Below are positions 32,400 through 41,621 of a stretch of DNA of 64,000 bases, piece after piece. The position numbers and the translations under genes were made by a program. The notes below the pieces were generated by a model. That model saw nothing but the letters and a program-made list of their open reading frames with translations, was not told where the DNA came from and searched no databases. The DNA lies in the NCBI RefSeq assembly GCF_016591715.1, contig NZ_AP024109.1, forward strand, positions 3,596,001-3,660,000. Reading direction: 5' to 3'. How positions within the stretch are numbered: the stretch's first letter is position 1; each line of letters begins with the position of its first letter. Source of the stretch: Mesorhizobium sp. J8. Its GTDB lineage: Bacteria > Pseudomonadota > Alphaproteobacteria > Rhizobiales > Rhizobiaceae.

Positions 32400-33215
32400 T
32401 CAGTTCGGAAACAGCCCCAGTGCCGGATGTTCGACGCCCGCCGCGACCCAGCCCATGACGTACAGCGCCAATGCGGCCGCGACAAGTCCGTCCACCCTGT
32501 CCATGACGCCGCCATGGCCGGGAATGAGATTGCTCGAATCCTTGGCGCCGTGCCGGCGCTTGACCCATGATTCGAACAGGTCGCCGATCTGCGAAACGAC
32601 CGAGAGCGCCAGCGCGACGAGGCCAAGCTGGACCAGATTGCCGGCGCCGGCGACGATTGCGAGTAAAACGCCGGCGATAACGCCGCCGACCGCGCCGCCC
32701 AGCGCGCCGCTCTGCGTCTTGCCGGGCGAGATCGACGGCGCGAGCTTCGGGCCGCCGACGGCTCGGCCGACGAAATAGGCCGCTATGTCGGTCGCCCAGA
32801 CCACGGCGAACAGGAAGAGGATCGCAATCAGCCCGGAGTGATTGTCGTCACGGAGATAGGCGAGCGAGAAGCCGGATAGTGCCGCATAGGCGACCCCGGG
32901 GGGTTCCCAAGGCGCCGCCCCTCTGACCCGGGCGGCGATGGCCGCGACCGCCACAAGGATCGCGACCAGCAAGAGCAGCCACAAGGCCGGCAGCCCCGCG
33001 ATCAGCGCGGCGACGAAGATCAGAATCAGCGCTTCAGGCAGGAGGCCGAGCGCCGCGCCGCTGCCGGTGCGCGCCATGCGCGTCCATTCATAGAAGATCA
33101 GCGCCGCAATTGCCGCGCAGAACAGCCGGAACGGCAATCCGCCGAGCCAGGTGAGCCCAAGCGTCAGAGCCGCCATAACGATTGCCGAGATGACGCGCTG
33201 TTGAAGGTTGCTCAT
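32400..33215 (-). CDS. cdsA: Phosphatidate cytidylyltransferase
   Basis: Makes CDP-diacylglycerol, the precursor of all phospholipids, in the inner membrane. 271 residues, mostly hydrophobic helices, with the C-terminal CDS signature (FESWVKRRHGAKDSSNLIPG followed by HGGVMDRVDGL). It starts 12 bases after uppS. Confidence 0.95.
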   Translation of the reverse strand: MSNLQQRVISAIVMAALTLGLTWLGGLPFRLFCAAIAALIFYEWTRMARTGSGAALGLLPEALILIFVAALIAGLPALWLLLLVAILVAVAAIAARVRGAAPWEPPGVAYAALSGFSLAYLRDDNHSGLIAILFLFAVVWATDIAAYFVGRAVGGPKLAPSISPGKTQSGALGGAVGGVIAGVLLAIVAGAGNLVQLGLVALALSVVSQIGDLFESWVKRRHGAKDSSNLIPGHGGVMDRVDGLVAAALALYVMGWVAAGVEHPALGLFPN

Positions 33216-33227
33216 GCGTGGCGGCGC

Positions 33228-33947
33228 CTAAAGCGCGACATCGCGGGCGGCGAGTCCGCCGAAGCGTCGTTCACGGCCGGCAAAGTCGCGCAAGGCGTCT
33301 GCCAGATGCTCGCGGCTGAAGTCCGGCCAATAGCAAGGCAGGAAGACAAGCTCGCTGTAGGCGGCCTGCCAGAGAAGGAAGTTCGACAGCCTGAGTTCGC
33401 CGCTGGTCCGGATCACCAGTTCGGGATCGGGGATGCCCCTCGTGTCGAGCGATGCAGCGAAGCTTTCGGCGGTGATCGCCTCGCTCGCCATGTCGCCCCG
33501 CGCGACGGCTTCCGCCAGCTTGCGGGCGGTGCGCACGATCTCGTCGCGGCCGCCATAGTTGAAGGCGATCACAAGCGTCAGCGCCTCGTTGCCGGCGGTC
33601 AGCGATTCGGCCTCCTGCAGCAGGCCCCTGATATCGGGTTGCAGCCCCTCCTTGTCGCCGATCACCCTCACCCGCACTCCGTTCTGGTGCAGCTCGGCGA
33701 GATCGCGGCGGATGAACAGCTTCAAGAGACCCATGAGGTCGCTGACCTCGGATTTCGGCCGCGACCAGTTTTCCGAGGAGAAAGCGTAGACGGTCAGATA
33801 GGAGATGCCGAGTTCAGGCGCCGCGCGAACGGTCTTGCGCAGAGCCTCGACACCGGCGCGATGCCCGGCAAGACGCGGCAGGCCGCGCGCCTTGGCCCAG
33901 CGTCCGTTTCCATCCATGATGATCGCGACATGCGCGGGCGTTGCCAT
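33228..33947 (-). CDS. uppS: Undecaprenyl diphosphate synthase
   Basis: Cis-prenyltransferase giving the lipid carrier for peptidoglycan and O-antigen. 239 residues with the catalytic Asp in [27 protein letters not shown], the [13 protein letters not shown] segment and the final [15 protein letters not shown] motif. It lies in the conserved frr-uppS-cdsA order. Confidence 0.97.
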   Translation of the reverse strand: MATPAHVAIIMDGNGRWAKARGLPRLAGHRAGVEALRKTVRAAPELGISYLTVYAFSSENWSRPKSEVSDLMGLLKLFIRRDLAELHQNGVRVRVIGDKEGLQPDIRGLLQEAESLTAGNEALTLVIAFNYGGRDEIVRTARKLAEAVARGDMASEAITAESFAASLDTRGIPDPELVIRTSGELRLSNFLLWQAAYSELVFLPCYWPDFSREHLADALRDFAGRERRFGGLAARDVAL

Positions 33948-33977
33948 AATCTCGCTTTCGAGCCGGAAAACCCGACC

Positions 33978-34532
33978 CTAAACCTGCATGATTTCAGCTT
34001 CCTTATCGGAAAGCAGGTGATCGATCGTGCTGATCATCTCGTCGGTCAGCTTCTGGACCTGGTCGGACCGCTTGCGCTGGTCGTCCTCGCTGATGGTGCC
34101 ATCCTTCTCGGCCTTCTTGAGGAAGTCCATGCCGTCGCGGCGGACATGGCGGACCGCGACGCGCGCGTTCTCGGCATAGCCGTGCGAGATCTTGACCAGT
34201 TCCTTGCGGCGCTGCTCGTTGAGCTCGGGAAGCGGAATCCTCAGCGTGGTGCCGTCGACGATCGGGTTGAAGCCGAGATTGGCTTCCCGGATCGCGCGGT
34301 CGACCGCGCTGACCATCGACTTGTCCCAGACCGACACCGAAATCATGCGCGGCTCCGGCACCGAAACGTTGGCGACCTGGTTGATCGGCATCGCGGTGCC
34401 GTAGGCCTGCACCTGGACAGCGTCGAGCAGGTTGCTGGAGGCCCGGCCGGTGCGCAGCGAAGCCAGGTCATGCTTGAATGCGGCGATCGCCCCGTCCATG
34501 CGTCGCTTCAGGTCTTCGTACTCGCCACTCAT
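33978..34532 (-). CDS. frr: Ribosome recycling factor
   Basis: Splits post-termination ribosomes with EF-G. 184 residues, full length, with the three-helix-bundle segments [40 protein letters not shown] and [22 protein letters not shown] 34532 is chosen because GAGGAG lies six bases upstream; ATG 34538 is two codons earlier. Confidence 0.97.
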   Translation of the reverse strand: MSGEYEDLKRRMDGAIAAFKHDLASLRTGRASSNLLDAVQVQAYGTAMPINQVANVSVPEPRMISVSVWDKSMVSAVDRAIREANLGFNPIVDGTTLRIPLPELNEQRRKELVKISHGYAENARVAVRHVRRDGMDFLKKAEKDGTISEDDQRKRSDQVQKLTDEMISTIDHLLSDKEAEIMQV

Positions 34533-34622
34533 GATCATCTCCTCGACCCGTTCGCCGGGTTCACTGCTTCTATCGTTATTCGGTCGGCGGTTCCGTGATC
34601 GTTTGACGGATCCCGGCGCCTG

Positions 34623-35345
34623 TTACTTGTCCGTGACGACCGTGCAATGGCCGCCGCCCCTCAGAATATCGCCGAAACCACCTTTTTCGTGGATCGAGTA
34701 GACGATTATCGGAATGTTGTTTTCGCGCGCAAGTGCAATCGCTGCCGTATCCATGATGGCAAGCCCGCGTTTGATGACTTCGGCGTGGCTGATGCGGTCG
34801 AAACGGACAGCGCTCGGGTCTTTCTTGGGATCGGCCGAATAGACCCCGTCGACCTGCGTCCCCTTGAACAGCGCATCGGCGCCGATCTCGGCGGCGCGAA
34901 GGGCCGCGGCCGAATCGGTGGTGAAGAACGGATTGCCGGTGCCGCCGGCAAAGATGACCACCTTGCCCTGGTTCATATAGGCCGTCGCCTGGCGCTGCGA
35001 AAAACTCTCGCAGAGCTCCGGCATGGCGATCGCCGAAAGCACGACGGCGTCGACGCCGATCTTGTTGAGCGAGGTGCGCAGCGCCAGCGAATTGATGACG
35101 GTGGCGAGCATGCCCATGTGGTCGCCGGTGACGCGGTCGCCACCCTTCGAAGCGACGGCCACGCCGCGGAAGATATTGCCGCCGCCGATGACGACGCCGA
35201 CTTCCACGCCCAGCGCGCGCGCCTCGGCGATATCGGCGGCGATGCGGTCGACGACCGAGACGTCGATGCCGAAATGCTGCTCGCCCATCAACGCTTCGCC
35301 GGAAGCCTTCAGCACGACACGTCGATAGAGGGGCTTCACCGTCAT
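34623..35345 (-). CDS. pyrH: UMP kinase
   Basis: Phosphorylates UMP to UDP and feeds pyrG (also in this window). 240 residues with the N-terminal RRVVLKASGEALMG, the VVIGGGNIFRG glycine loop and the acceptor-site region NPFFTTDSAAALRAAE. ATG 35345 has GAGGAATGAG upstream and begins the family N-terminus. In most bacteria it directly follows tsf; here about 2.9 kb separates them. Confidence 0.97.
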   Translation of the reverse strand: MTVKPLYRRVVLKASGEALMGEQHFGIDVSVVDRIAADIAEARALGVEVGVVIGGGNIFRGVAVASKGGDRVTGDHMGMLATVINSLALRTSLNKIGVDAVVLSAIAMPELCESFSQRQATAYMNQGKVVIFAGGTGNPFFTTDSAAALRAAEIGADALFKGTQVDGVYSADPKKDPSAVRFDRISHAEVIKRGLAIMDTAAIALARENNIPIIVYSIHEKGGFGDILRGGGHCTVVTDK

Positions 35346-35434
35346 CTCATTCCTCGAAATCTCGGCGCGGCAAATTTGGAGGCGAACCGCCCCCGCTTCA
35401 TCCGGCGGTGCTGTCATGACGGGTTGACCCGATA

Positions 35435-35471
35435 CACGAAGGGCGCGGCGATGTCACGCCGCGCCCTCGTG
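35435..35471 (-). terminator. Strong hairpin after the aldo-keto reductase gene
   Basis: GGGCGCGGCG, 6-base loop, CGCCGCGCCC forms a perfect 10-bp stem (35441-35466), extended by CACG / CGTG with a one-base bulge. It lies between the aldo-keto reductase stop and the pyrH start, and no T run follows. It marks the edge of the inserted module. Confidence 0.6.
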
Positions 35472-35501
35472 CAAAATTCCAGGCTTTTTCGGTCTTTCCG
35501 A

Positions 35502-36611
35502 TCAGTTGCTTGAGATGCTGACCGCCTCGCCCTCGATCACGACGGGAGGCGAATAGCCGGCCGGCTTGTCGCCGGTGACCGCGCCACCCGTCACCCGGAC
35601 CTGGATCTCGGAGCCGAAATAGGGATGCGGGAACGGCGCCGGCGTGGCGCTGACCTTCTCTAGCCGCGCACGAAGCTCGGCGGGAATCGAAAAATCGAGC
35701 GCGCCAAGATTATCCTCGAGCTGGTTGAGCTTCGTCGCTCCGAGGATGACGGTGGCGATGCCGGGCTGCGTCGCCACCCAGTTGAGCGCGACCTGCGCCA
35801 TGCTGCGGCCAAGCTCGACCGCCACCTTCTCGAGCTCCGCCACGATCACCCAGTTGCGGTCGCTGAACTTCTGGAAACCGGGATGTGTGGTGTTGCGGAA
35901 GCCGTCGAGCCGCCCGGCATTTCCGGCTTGCGCCGGCCTGTATTTGCCGCTGAGCAGGCCGCTGGCCAAAGGGCTCCACACCATGATGCCCGCGCCATGG
36001 CGGGTGGCGAAAGGCACATATTCATGTTCGATGGCGCGCTCGGCGAGCGAATATTCGAGCTGCAGCGCCGAGACCGGCTCATAGCCGCGCAGCTCGGCGA
36101 CCGCCTGGGCGCGGCCGGCATACCAGGCAGGCACGTCGGAAAGGCCGATATGGCGCACCTTGCCCGCACGGACGAGGTCGTCCAGCGTGCGCAGCACCTC
36201 CTCTGCCGGGGTGATCCTGTCCCAGACATGCAGAAGGTAAAGGTCGATATAGTCGGTGCCGAGCCGTTTCAGTGAGGCCTCCACGGCCCGCATGATGTTC
36301 TTGCGGCCGTTGCCGCCGGCATTCGGATTGCCGGCTTCGGTATTCATGGTGAATTTGGTGGCGATCACCGCCTTGTCGCGCAGGCCGCGCTCGGTGACGA
36401 ACTCGCCGAGCCAGGTCTCGGCTGTGCCGCCGGTATAGAGGTCGGCGGTGTCGAAGAAGTTTCCGCCGGCTTCCACATAGGCATCGAACATAGCGCGCGC
36501 GGTCTCACGGTCCGCGCCCCAGCCCCATTCCGTGCCGAAGGTCATGGTGCCGAGCGCCAGCCGGCTGACGCGCAACCCGCTGTTGCCGAGCGTGTAATAG
36601 GTCATGGTCAT
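35502..36611 (-). CDS. Aldo/keto reductase
   Basis: NADPH-dependent oxidoreductase of the AKR superfamily, substrate unknown. 369 residues in a TIM barrel. The catalytic tetrad can be placed as Asp and Tyr in FFDTADLYTGG, Lys in VIATKF and His in YLLHVWD; the cofactor region is GIATVILGATKLNQLEDNL. A ~35-residue tail after the barrel (VTGDKPAGYSPPVVIEG) is unusual. ATG 36611 is chosen because GGAAG lies just upstream; a GTG at 36650 would overlap the previous stop. Likely cotranscribed with the SnoaL-like gene. Confidence 0.9.
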   Translation of the reverse strand: MTMTYYTLGNSGLRVSRLALGTMTFGTEWGWGADRETARAMFDAYVEAGGNFFDTADLYTGGTAETWLGEFVTERGLRDKAVIATKFTMNTEAGNPNAGGNGRKNIMRAVEASLKRLGTDYIDLYLLHVWDRITPAEEVLRTLDDLVRAGKVRHIGLSDVPAWYAGRAQAVAELRGYEPVSALQLEYSLAERAIEHEYVPFATRHGAGIMVWSPLASGLLSGKYRPAQAGNAGRLDGFRNTTHPGFQKFSDRNWVIVAELEKVAVELGRSMAQVALNWVATQPGIATVILGATKLNQLEDNLGALDFSIPAELRARLEKVSATPAPFPHPYFGSEIQVRVTGGAVTGDKPAGYSPPVVIEGEAVSISSN

Positions 36612-36646
36612 GGTGGTCTTCCGATTCTGAACTGATTTGCTGCCGG

Positions 36647-37171
36647 TCACTGGCCGGGGGTCGCCTTGACCCAGGGATTGCCGCGCTCATGCGTCATGCG
36701 GAAGGTGAAGCCGTCGACCTTCCAGCCGGCAGCCGAGCGCGTCAGATGATGCTCGTAGGTGCCCCAGACTTCCCAAAGCGGGTCGCCATTGCCTTCCATC
36801 CGGTTCCACGCATAGCCGTTGGAACGGACGGTCGCGGCATCAGCCTCGAGCACGACCTGATGGTTGGTGCGCAGATGCAGGCTGGTCTTGCTGCCCTTGA
36901 GATTGCCCGCCCAGGCGCCGATCAGCTCGTCGGAGGCGATGTTGGCCGCGGGTTGCCCCGACAGGCTGCTGAAATCGGCGGTGACGCGATCGGCGAAATA
37001 GCTGCGCGCAAGCGTCCAATCCTGCGCATCCACCGCCCGGTCGATGGCGTCGACGATGCGGATCACCGCGCGCTCGTCGGCAAGCGCCTGCCAGCCGGTT
37101 GCTTCTGCGCCCGCGTCGACCGGCGCCAGCGCCATGCCTGCGGCAAAAGTTACATGTCTCAACGCGTTCAT
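36647..37171 (-). CDS. Exported nuclear-transport-factor-2/SnoaL-like protein
   Basis: 174 residues with an N-terminal signal-like stretch (MNALRHVTFAAGMALAPVDAG) and an NTF2-like cone fold marked by ERAVIRIVDAIDRAVDAQDW, YFADRVTADFSSLSG and a late W-KVDGFTFRM segment. Such proteins are often small isomerases or hydratases, or just ligand-binding; no function can be assigned. It is divergent from the LysR gene and upstream of the aldo-keto reductase, so LysR control is likely. Confidence 0.8.
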   Translation of the reverse strand: MNALRHVTFAAGMALAPVDAGAEATGWQALADERAVIRIVDAIDRAVDAQDWTLARSYFADRVTADFSSLSGQPAANIASDELIGAWAGNLKGSKTSLHLRTNHQVVLEADAATVRSNGYAWNRMEGNGDPLWEVWGTYEHHLTRSAAGWKVDGFTFRMTHERGNPWVKATPGQ

Positions 37172-37247
37172 TTCGTCTCTCCTTGAGCATCAGCCCGCCG
37201 CCGATGTTTCGAGGAGAATGTGGACCAGGCTGCAGGCATCGATAAGG

Positions 37248-37262
37248 TTGCATTGTTCGCAA
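37248..37262. promoter_or_regulatory. LysR-type operator candidate
   Basis: TTGC-ATTGTTC-GCAA is a perfect inverted repeat containing the T-N11-A LysR box. It lies in the 114-base divergent region, 24 bases before the LysR start and 77 bases before the SnoaL-like start. Confidence 0.65.
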
Positions 37263-37285
37263 AGACTGTGCGATATCGTTCATGA

Positions 37286-38212
37286 ATGGATCGCGATCTG
37301 CTTACACATTTGCCGGTCATTGTCGCCGTCGCGCGGCGCGGCGGCTTCGCGCTTGCCGCGGCAGAGCTCGGCATGAGCCCGTCCGCCGTCAGCCATGCTG
37401 TACGGCTGGTGGAAGAGCGCATCGGCCAGCCGCTCTTTGCCCGCACGACGCGCAGCGTCTCGCTGACCGAAGCCGGCAAGGCCCTGGTGGAAACGGCGGC
37501 CCCAGCCCTCCAGGACATCGCCGAGCGGATGGATCGAATCCGTGGCGTGAAGGGAAGGCCGGCCGGCCTGCTCAGGATCAACGCCTCCAACATAGCGATC
37601 CCCCTGGCGGTGACGCCGGTGGTCGCGGCGATGGCCGAACGCTATCCCGATGTGACGGTCGAGATCGTTGCCGACCAGGGACTTATCGATATCGTCGGCG
37701 AAGGTTTTGACGCCGGCATCCGGCTCGGTGAAATGATCGCGCAGGACATGGTCACCGTCAGGATGACGCCGCCGTTCAAAGCCGTGATCGTCGCCTCTCC
37801 CGCCTATGTCGGCAAGCACGGCCGTCCGCGCGACGTGGCCGATCTCGCCAATCACAACTGCATCGGCTACCGGCTGGTTCGGTCCGGCGCGCTCTACCGC
37901 TGGGACCTGAACGACAACGGCAAGGATGTCGTCGTCGAAACGCGCGGAACGGCCATCGTCACGGATTCGCTTGGCGCCATCGACCTGGCGCTGGCCGGCG
38001 TCGGGCTCGCCTACGTCTTCGAGCCGCTGGTCCGCGCCGACCTTGCCGCCGGCCGCCTCGTCCAGATCCTGCCGCAGACGGCGATCGGGGAACCCGGCCT
38101 CTTCCTCTATTTCCCGCGCCGCGCGTCGATGGCGCCGAAGCTCAGGGCCTTTATCGACACCGCACAAGAAATCGGCCGGGCATCCATGCGGACACCCGGC
38201 CGAGTTGCCTGA
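37286..38212 (+). CDS. LysR-family transcriptional regulator
   Basis: 308 residues. The N-terminal winged helix-turn-helix reads FALAAAELGMSPSAVSHAVRLVEERIG, followed by the LysR motif FARTTRSVSLTEAGKALV, then a periplasmic-binding-like effector domain from about residue 90 to 295. Family members usually control the divergently transcribed neighbour, here the SnoaL-like and aldo-keto reductase genes. The effector is not known. It is convergent with tsf. Confidence 0.94.
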   Translation: MDRDLLTHLPVIVAVARRGGFALAAAELGMSPSAVSHAVRLVEERIGQPLFARTTRSVSLTEAGKALVETAAPALQDIAERMDRIRGVKGRPAGLLRINASNIAIPLAVTPVVAAMAERYPDVTVEIVADQGLIDIVGEGFDAGIRLGEMIAQDMVTVRMTPPFKAVIVASPAYVGKHGRPRDVADLANHNCIGYRLVRSGALYRWDLNDNGKDVVVETRGTAIVTDSLGAIDLALAGVGLAYVFEPLVRADLAAGRLVQILPQTAIGEPGLFLYFPRRASMAPKLRAFIDTAQEIGRASMRTPGRVA

Positions 38213-38241
38213 GCTCGTGAGCTCTTCACCTTGAGGGAACG

Positions 38242-38262
38242 CCGAGCGCTCCCCTGGCTCGG
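38242..38262 (-). terminator. Hairpin after tsf
   Basis: CCGAGC, 9-base loop, GCTCGG lies three bases beyond the tsf stop in the short gap to the convergent LysR gene. It has no T run, so a terminator role is only suggested. Confidence 0.4.
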
Positions 38263-38264
38263 AG

Positions 38265-39185
38265 CTATTTCTTGACAGCAGCCGCAACTTCCGCGGCGAA
38301 ATCGGTCGTTTCCTTCTCGATGCCCTCGCCCAGCGCGTAACGCAGATAGGCGACGATCTTCGCCGGAGCGCCGATTTCCTTCTCGGCATCCTTCAGCGCC
38401 TTCTCGACGGTGATGTCGGGATTGAGCACGAAGGCCTGCTTCAAAAGCACCACCTCTTCATAGAACTTGCGCAACCGGCCCTCGACCATCTTCTCGATGA
38501 TCGCTTCCGGCTTGCCCGACTGGCGCGCCTGATCGGAGAAGATCGCCTTCTCGCGCTCGACCAGCGCCGGGTCGACTTCCTCGGCGGTCAGCGCGACTGG
38601 GTTGCTGGCGGCGACATGCATCGCCACCTGGCGGGCAAAGGCGTTGGCCGCATGCTCGTTGCCGGTGGTCTCGATCGCCACCAGCACGCCAAGCTTGCCG
38701 AGGCCGTCGGCAACCGCGTTGTGCACATAGGTCGCCACCACGCCATGCGGGACGGTGAGCTTGGCCGAACGGCGGAAATTGATGTTCTCGCCGATGGTGC
38801 CGACGGCGTCCTTGATGGTCTCGGTGACCGTCTTGTCGGAGCCCGGATACTTGGCTGTGGCAACCGCCTCGGTCGTGCCGTAGGCGAGCGCGACCTTCGC
38901 GATGTTGCGCACCAGTTCCTGGAACTGCTCGTTGCGGGCGACGAAGTCGGTCTCGGAGTTGACCTCGACAATGGCGGCTTCACGCAGGCCGGCATCGACG
39001 CCGATCAGGCCCTCGGCGGCGGTGCGCCCGGCCTTCTTGTCGGCCTTGGAGATACCCTTCTTGCGCAGCCAGTCGACGGCCGCTTCCATGTCGCCGTTGG
39101 TCTCGTTCAACGCCGCCTTGCAGTCCATCATGCCCGCGCCGGTCAAGTCGCGGAGTTCTTTGACCTGTGCAGCCGAAATCGTCAT
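38265..39185 (-). CDS. tsf: Translation elongation factor Ts
   Basis: Nucleotide exchange factor for EF-Tu. 306 residues, usual length. UBA-like N-terminus ([20 protein letters not shown]), core with the [10 protein letters not shown] motif, dimerisation region, and a C-terminal module ending [10 protein letters not shown]. It follows rpsB after 122 bases containing an attenuator-like hairpin. Confidence 0.97.
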   Translation of the reverse strand: MTISAAQVKELRDLTGAGMMDCKAALNETNGDMEAAVDWLRKKGISKADKKAGRTAAEGLIGVDAGLREAAIVEVNSETDFVARNEQFQELVRNIAKVALAYGTTEAVATAKYPGSDKTVTETIKDAVGTIGENINFRRSAKLTVPHGVVATYVHNAVADGLGKLGVLVAIETTGNEHAANAFARQVAMHVAASNPVALTAEEVDPALVEREKAIFSDQARQSGKPEAIIEKMVEGRLRKFYEEVVLLKQAFVLNPDITVEKALKDAEKEIGAPAKIVAYLRYALGEGIEKETTDFAAEVAAAVKK

Positions 39186-39282
39186 TGTCGCCTCTTTGTT
39201 TCAAATGCGCCGACGCACCAACCGGAACTCGGATGATGCGCTCGGCAAAAGCGCTTTAGCGCGCCAACTTATTGGAAAGATG

Positions 39283-39302
39283 AAGGCCGGGATTCCGGCC
39301 TT
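39283..39302 (-). terminator. Attenuator-like hairpin between rpsB and tsf
   Basis: AAGGCCGG, loop GATT, CCGGCCTT, directly after the rpsB stop. On the minus strand CATCTTTCC follows. A partial terminator here would let S2 be made in excess of EF-Ts. Confidence 0.6.
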
Positions 39303-39307
39303 CCTTA

Positions 39308-40087
39308 TCAAGCTTCCGGAGCTTCGGCGGCCGGGGTGTCGAGCGCCGGCTCGACCGGAGCCTCGGCTGAAGCGCCGATGTCGACGCCGAGCGCGCCCTG
39401 CTGGCGGGCGATGCCGTCAATGGCCGCCTTGGCGATCAGGTCGCAATAGAGCTGGATGGCGCGGGCCGCGTCGTCATTGCCGGGGATCGGGAAGTCGATC
39501 TTGTCCGGGTCGCAGTTCGAATCGATGATGGCCACGACCGGAATGCCGAGGCGCTTGGCCTCGAGGATGGCGATCGCTTCCTTGTTGGTGTCGATGACGA
39601 ACATCAGGTCCGGCGTCGAGCCCATGTCCTTGATGCCGCCGAGAGCCTTGTTGAGCTTCTCGCGCTCGCGGTCGAGGTTCAGGCGCTCCTTCTTGGTGAG
39701 GCCCTGGGCCTCGCCGGCCAGCGTCTCGTCGAGCTTGCGCAGGCGCTGGATCGAGTTCGAGATCGTCTTCCAGTTGGTGAGCATGCCGCCCAGCCAGCGC
39801 GAGTTGACATAATACTGGGCCGAACGCTGCGCGGCGTCCGCGACGATGTCGGAGGCCTGGCGCTTGGTGCCGACGAACAGCACGCGGCCGCCCTTGGCGA
39901 CGGTGTCGGACACCTGCTTCAGCGCCTGGTGCAGCAGCGGCACAGTCTGCGACAGGTCGATGATGTGGATGTTGTTGCGGGCGCCATAGATGTAGGGCGC
40001 CATCTTCGGGTTCCAGCGGTGGGTCTGGTGGCCGAAGTGAACACCAGCTTCCAAAAGCTGGCGCATGCTGAAATCTGGCAGAGCCAT
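39308..40087 (-). CDS. rpsB: 30S ribosomal protein S2
   Basis: 259 residues. Signatures include [22 protein letters not shown] (two overlapping parts), [26 protein letters not shown] and [22 protein letters not shown] in the usual order. A Glu/Ala/Pro-rich tail ends AAEAPEA. It is the first gene of the translation/envelope cluster and has a clear promoter at 40216-40244. Confidence 0.98.
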   Translation of the reverse strand: MALPDFSMRQLLEAGVHFGHQTHRWNPKMAPYIYGARNNIHIIDLSQTVPLLHQALKQVSDTVAKGGRVLFVGTKRQASDIVADAAQRSAQYYVNSRWLGGMLTNWKTISNSIQRLRKLDETLAGEAQGLTKKERLNLDREREKLNKALGGIKDMGSTPDLMFVIDTNKEAIAILEAKRLGIPVVAIIDSNCDPDKIDFPIPGNDDAARAIQLYCDLIAKAAIDGIARQQGALGVDIGASAEAPVEPALDTPAAEAPEA

Positions 40088-40215
40088 TCTTTAGTTCCTT
40101 TCCGGTTGGCCTCCACGGACACAGGCATTTCGGACGGGATGTCCTGATGCCACCGGAGGTTTCAGCCGGATTTCTCCCGGGCAGACACCAAAGTCCGTGT
40201 GTGGAATGAGCGCGC

Positions 40216-40244
40216 ATATAGAGGGGAAGTCCGTCAAACGCAAG
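40216..40244 (-). promoter_or_regulatory. Sigma-70-type promoter of rpsB
   Basis: On the minus strand CTTGCG (40244-40239), 17 bases, CTATAT (40221-40216), close to the rhizobial consensus CTTGAC-N17-CTATAT. It predicts a leader of about 120 bases before the rpsB ATG. Confidence 0.65.
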
Positions 40245-40289
40245 CCGGGTGCCGGAAAACGCCCAGACCTGCGGCGATCCGCCCAATCC

Positions 40290-40568
40290 TCAGCGTTTCA
40301 CCTTGCCGTTCGGCACCCTGACGCGGCGAAAGATCGCGACGATCTCCTCGCGGCTGCATTCGATCGCGCCGAGCCGGACCGCGCGGTCGCGCTCGAAGCC
40401 GGTGATGTCGTAATGCGGCGCCGAGGTCTTGGGCGGTCCCTGATAGGAGGAAAGCTTGAGGCCGAGCTCGGCGGCGAAACGATGCAGCTCGTCCGTGTCG
40501 TCGGCAAGGAGGTGGCACCAGCGGTGGCCGGCCCATTTCCAGATCGCCGCATCGACATAGACCGCCAT
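40290..40568 (-). CDS. DUF4031 domain-containing protein
   Basis: A 92-residue small cytoplasmic protein: MAVYVDAAIWKWAGHRWCHL, ADDTDELHRFAAELGL, then HYDITGFERDRAVRLGA. This matches DUF4031, a family of unknown function with several conserved His, Trp and Asp residues. It lies upstream of rpsB on the same strand, separated by the rpsB promoter. Confidence 0.85.
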   Translation of the reverse strand: MAVYVDAAIWKWAGHRWCHLLADDTDELHRFAAELGLKLSSYQGPPKTSAPHYDITGFERDRAVRLGAIECSREEIVAIFRRVRVPNGKVKR

Positions 40569-40651
40569 CAGGCCCGCCGCATTTGGTAAGCCTCACACAT
40601 GGCGTTTGAGGGCCAGGCCTGCAAGCCGGGTCGGCTGCCGTCGGGAAATCG

Positions 40652-41482
40652 CTATTTGGAAGCCGGACAAGGCTTGGTCTGGTCGAACAGCGACAGGTTC
40701 ACCAGCTTGCCGGTCATCGAGAAGTCGCCATAGTCCATGACGAGGTCTCGGGTGATGCCGTTCTCGTGCAGCTTGAAGCTGATCCGGTATTCCGGCACCT
40801 CCTCGCCGCCTTTGTCGGTGTCGTCGAAATAGGCGATGTCGACGGGCCAGTATTTGTCGGAGGCGAGCTTGGCCAGCGCCGGCGCTTCCGGATCCGTCTT
40901 GTCGGATTCGGTCTTCTTGCCGACGATGACGGTGGTGGTCATCACCTTGTTGGCGTCTTCGGAGCCGTCGAACAGGTTGGTCTGGTAGAAATTCTCGCCC
41001 TTCTCTGCCTTGCCGATCAGCTCGACCAGATGCTGGGTCGGAAACTGCGTGGCCGCGAGCTCGAGGCTGCTCTTCTCCGGCTTGTCGATATCGACCTTGA
41101 GGCCCTTCGCCTCCCTGGTGGCCGTGCCTCTGACCTCCTTGTCGAGGTTCTGGTCGACAAAGGATTTCGTCACGAAGGAAAAGGTCTTGCCCTCGGCATC
41201 CTCGAAAGTCGTGGTCTGCTGGTCGGTCAGCCTGGTGTTGTCGTTCGTGACGATCTGGGTGACGAAGCGGAACTTGACCGTGTAGCCCTCACAGGCGGAG
41301 CCGTTGAACTCGTAGACCATGCGGCCGGTGATGCCGGTTATCCCCGAACGGTCGGAGGCCTTGTTGAGCGTCAGATCGTAGACGGCGCGATGCGCCTGCA
41401 GCGCGGGAACCGCAAAGGCCGGCGCCATTGGGAACGCGGCCGAAAGACAGGCGGCGGCAAGAAAAAGGCGCGTTGCGCGCAT
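40652..41482 (-). CDS. eipB: Cell envelope integrity protein EipB (DUF1849)
   Basis: A periplasmic beta-spiral protein needed for envelope integrity in Brucella. 276 residues with a signal peptide (MRATRLFLAAACLSAAFPMA), the opening LQAHRAVYDLTL, and two Cys outside the signal, in GSACEGYTV and in the last residues TKPCPASK, matching the conserved disulfide pair. ATG 41482 begins the signal peptide. It is divergent from the RidA gene. Confidence 0.9.
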   Translation of the reverse strand: MRATRLFLAAACLSAAFPMAPAFAVPALQAHRAVYDLTLNKASDRSGITGITGRMVYEFNGSACEGYTVKFRFVTQIVTNDNTRLTDQQTTTFEDAEGKTFSFVTKSFVDQNLDKEVRGTATREAKGLKVDIDKPEKSSLELAATQFPTQHLVELIGKAEKGENFYQTNLFDGSEDANKVMTTTVIVGKKTESDKTDPEAPALAKLASDKYWPVDIAYFDDTDKGGEEVPEYRISFKLHENGITRDLVMDYGDFSMTGKLVNLSLFDQTKPCPASK

Positions 41483-41621
41483 GCGTTGCTCCGATCGTCG
41501 CGGCCGCGGGACAGGCCGCAGGGAAAGATGGTCCAGCTTAAAAAAAGTCGTGGCGGAAGCGAGGCAAAAATAGCAATTTCGGCCCGGCCAACGCGGCGTC
41601 TTCCAGCAATAGGGAAAACCA

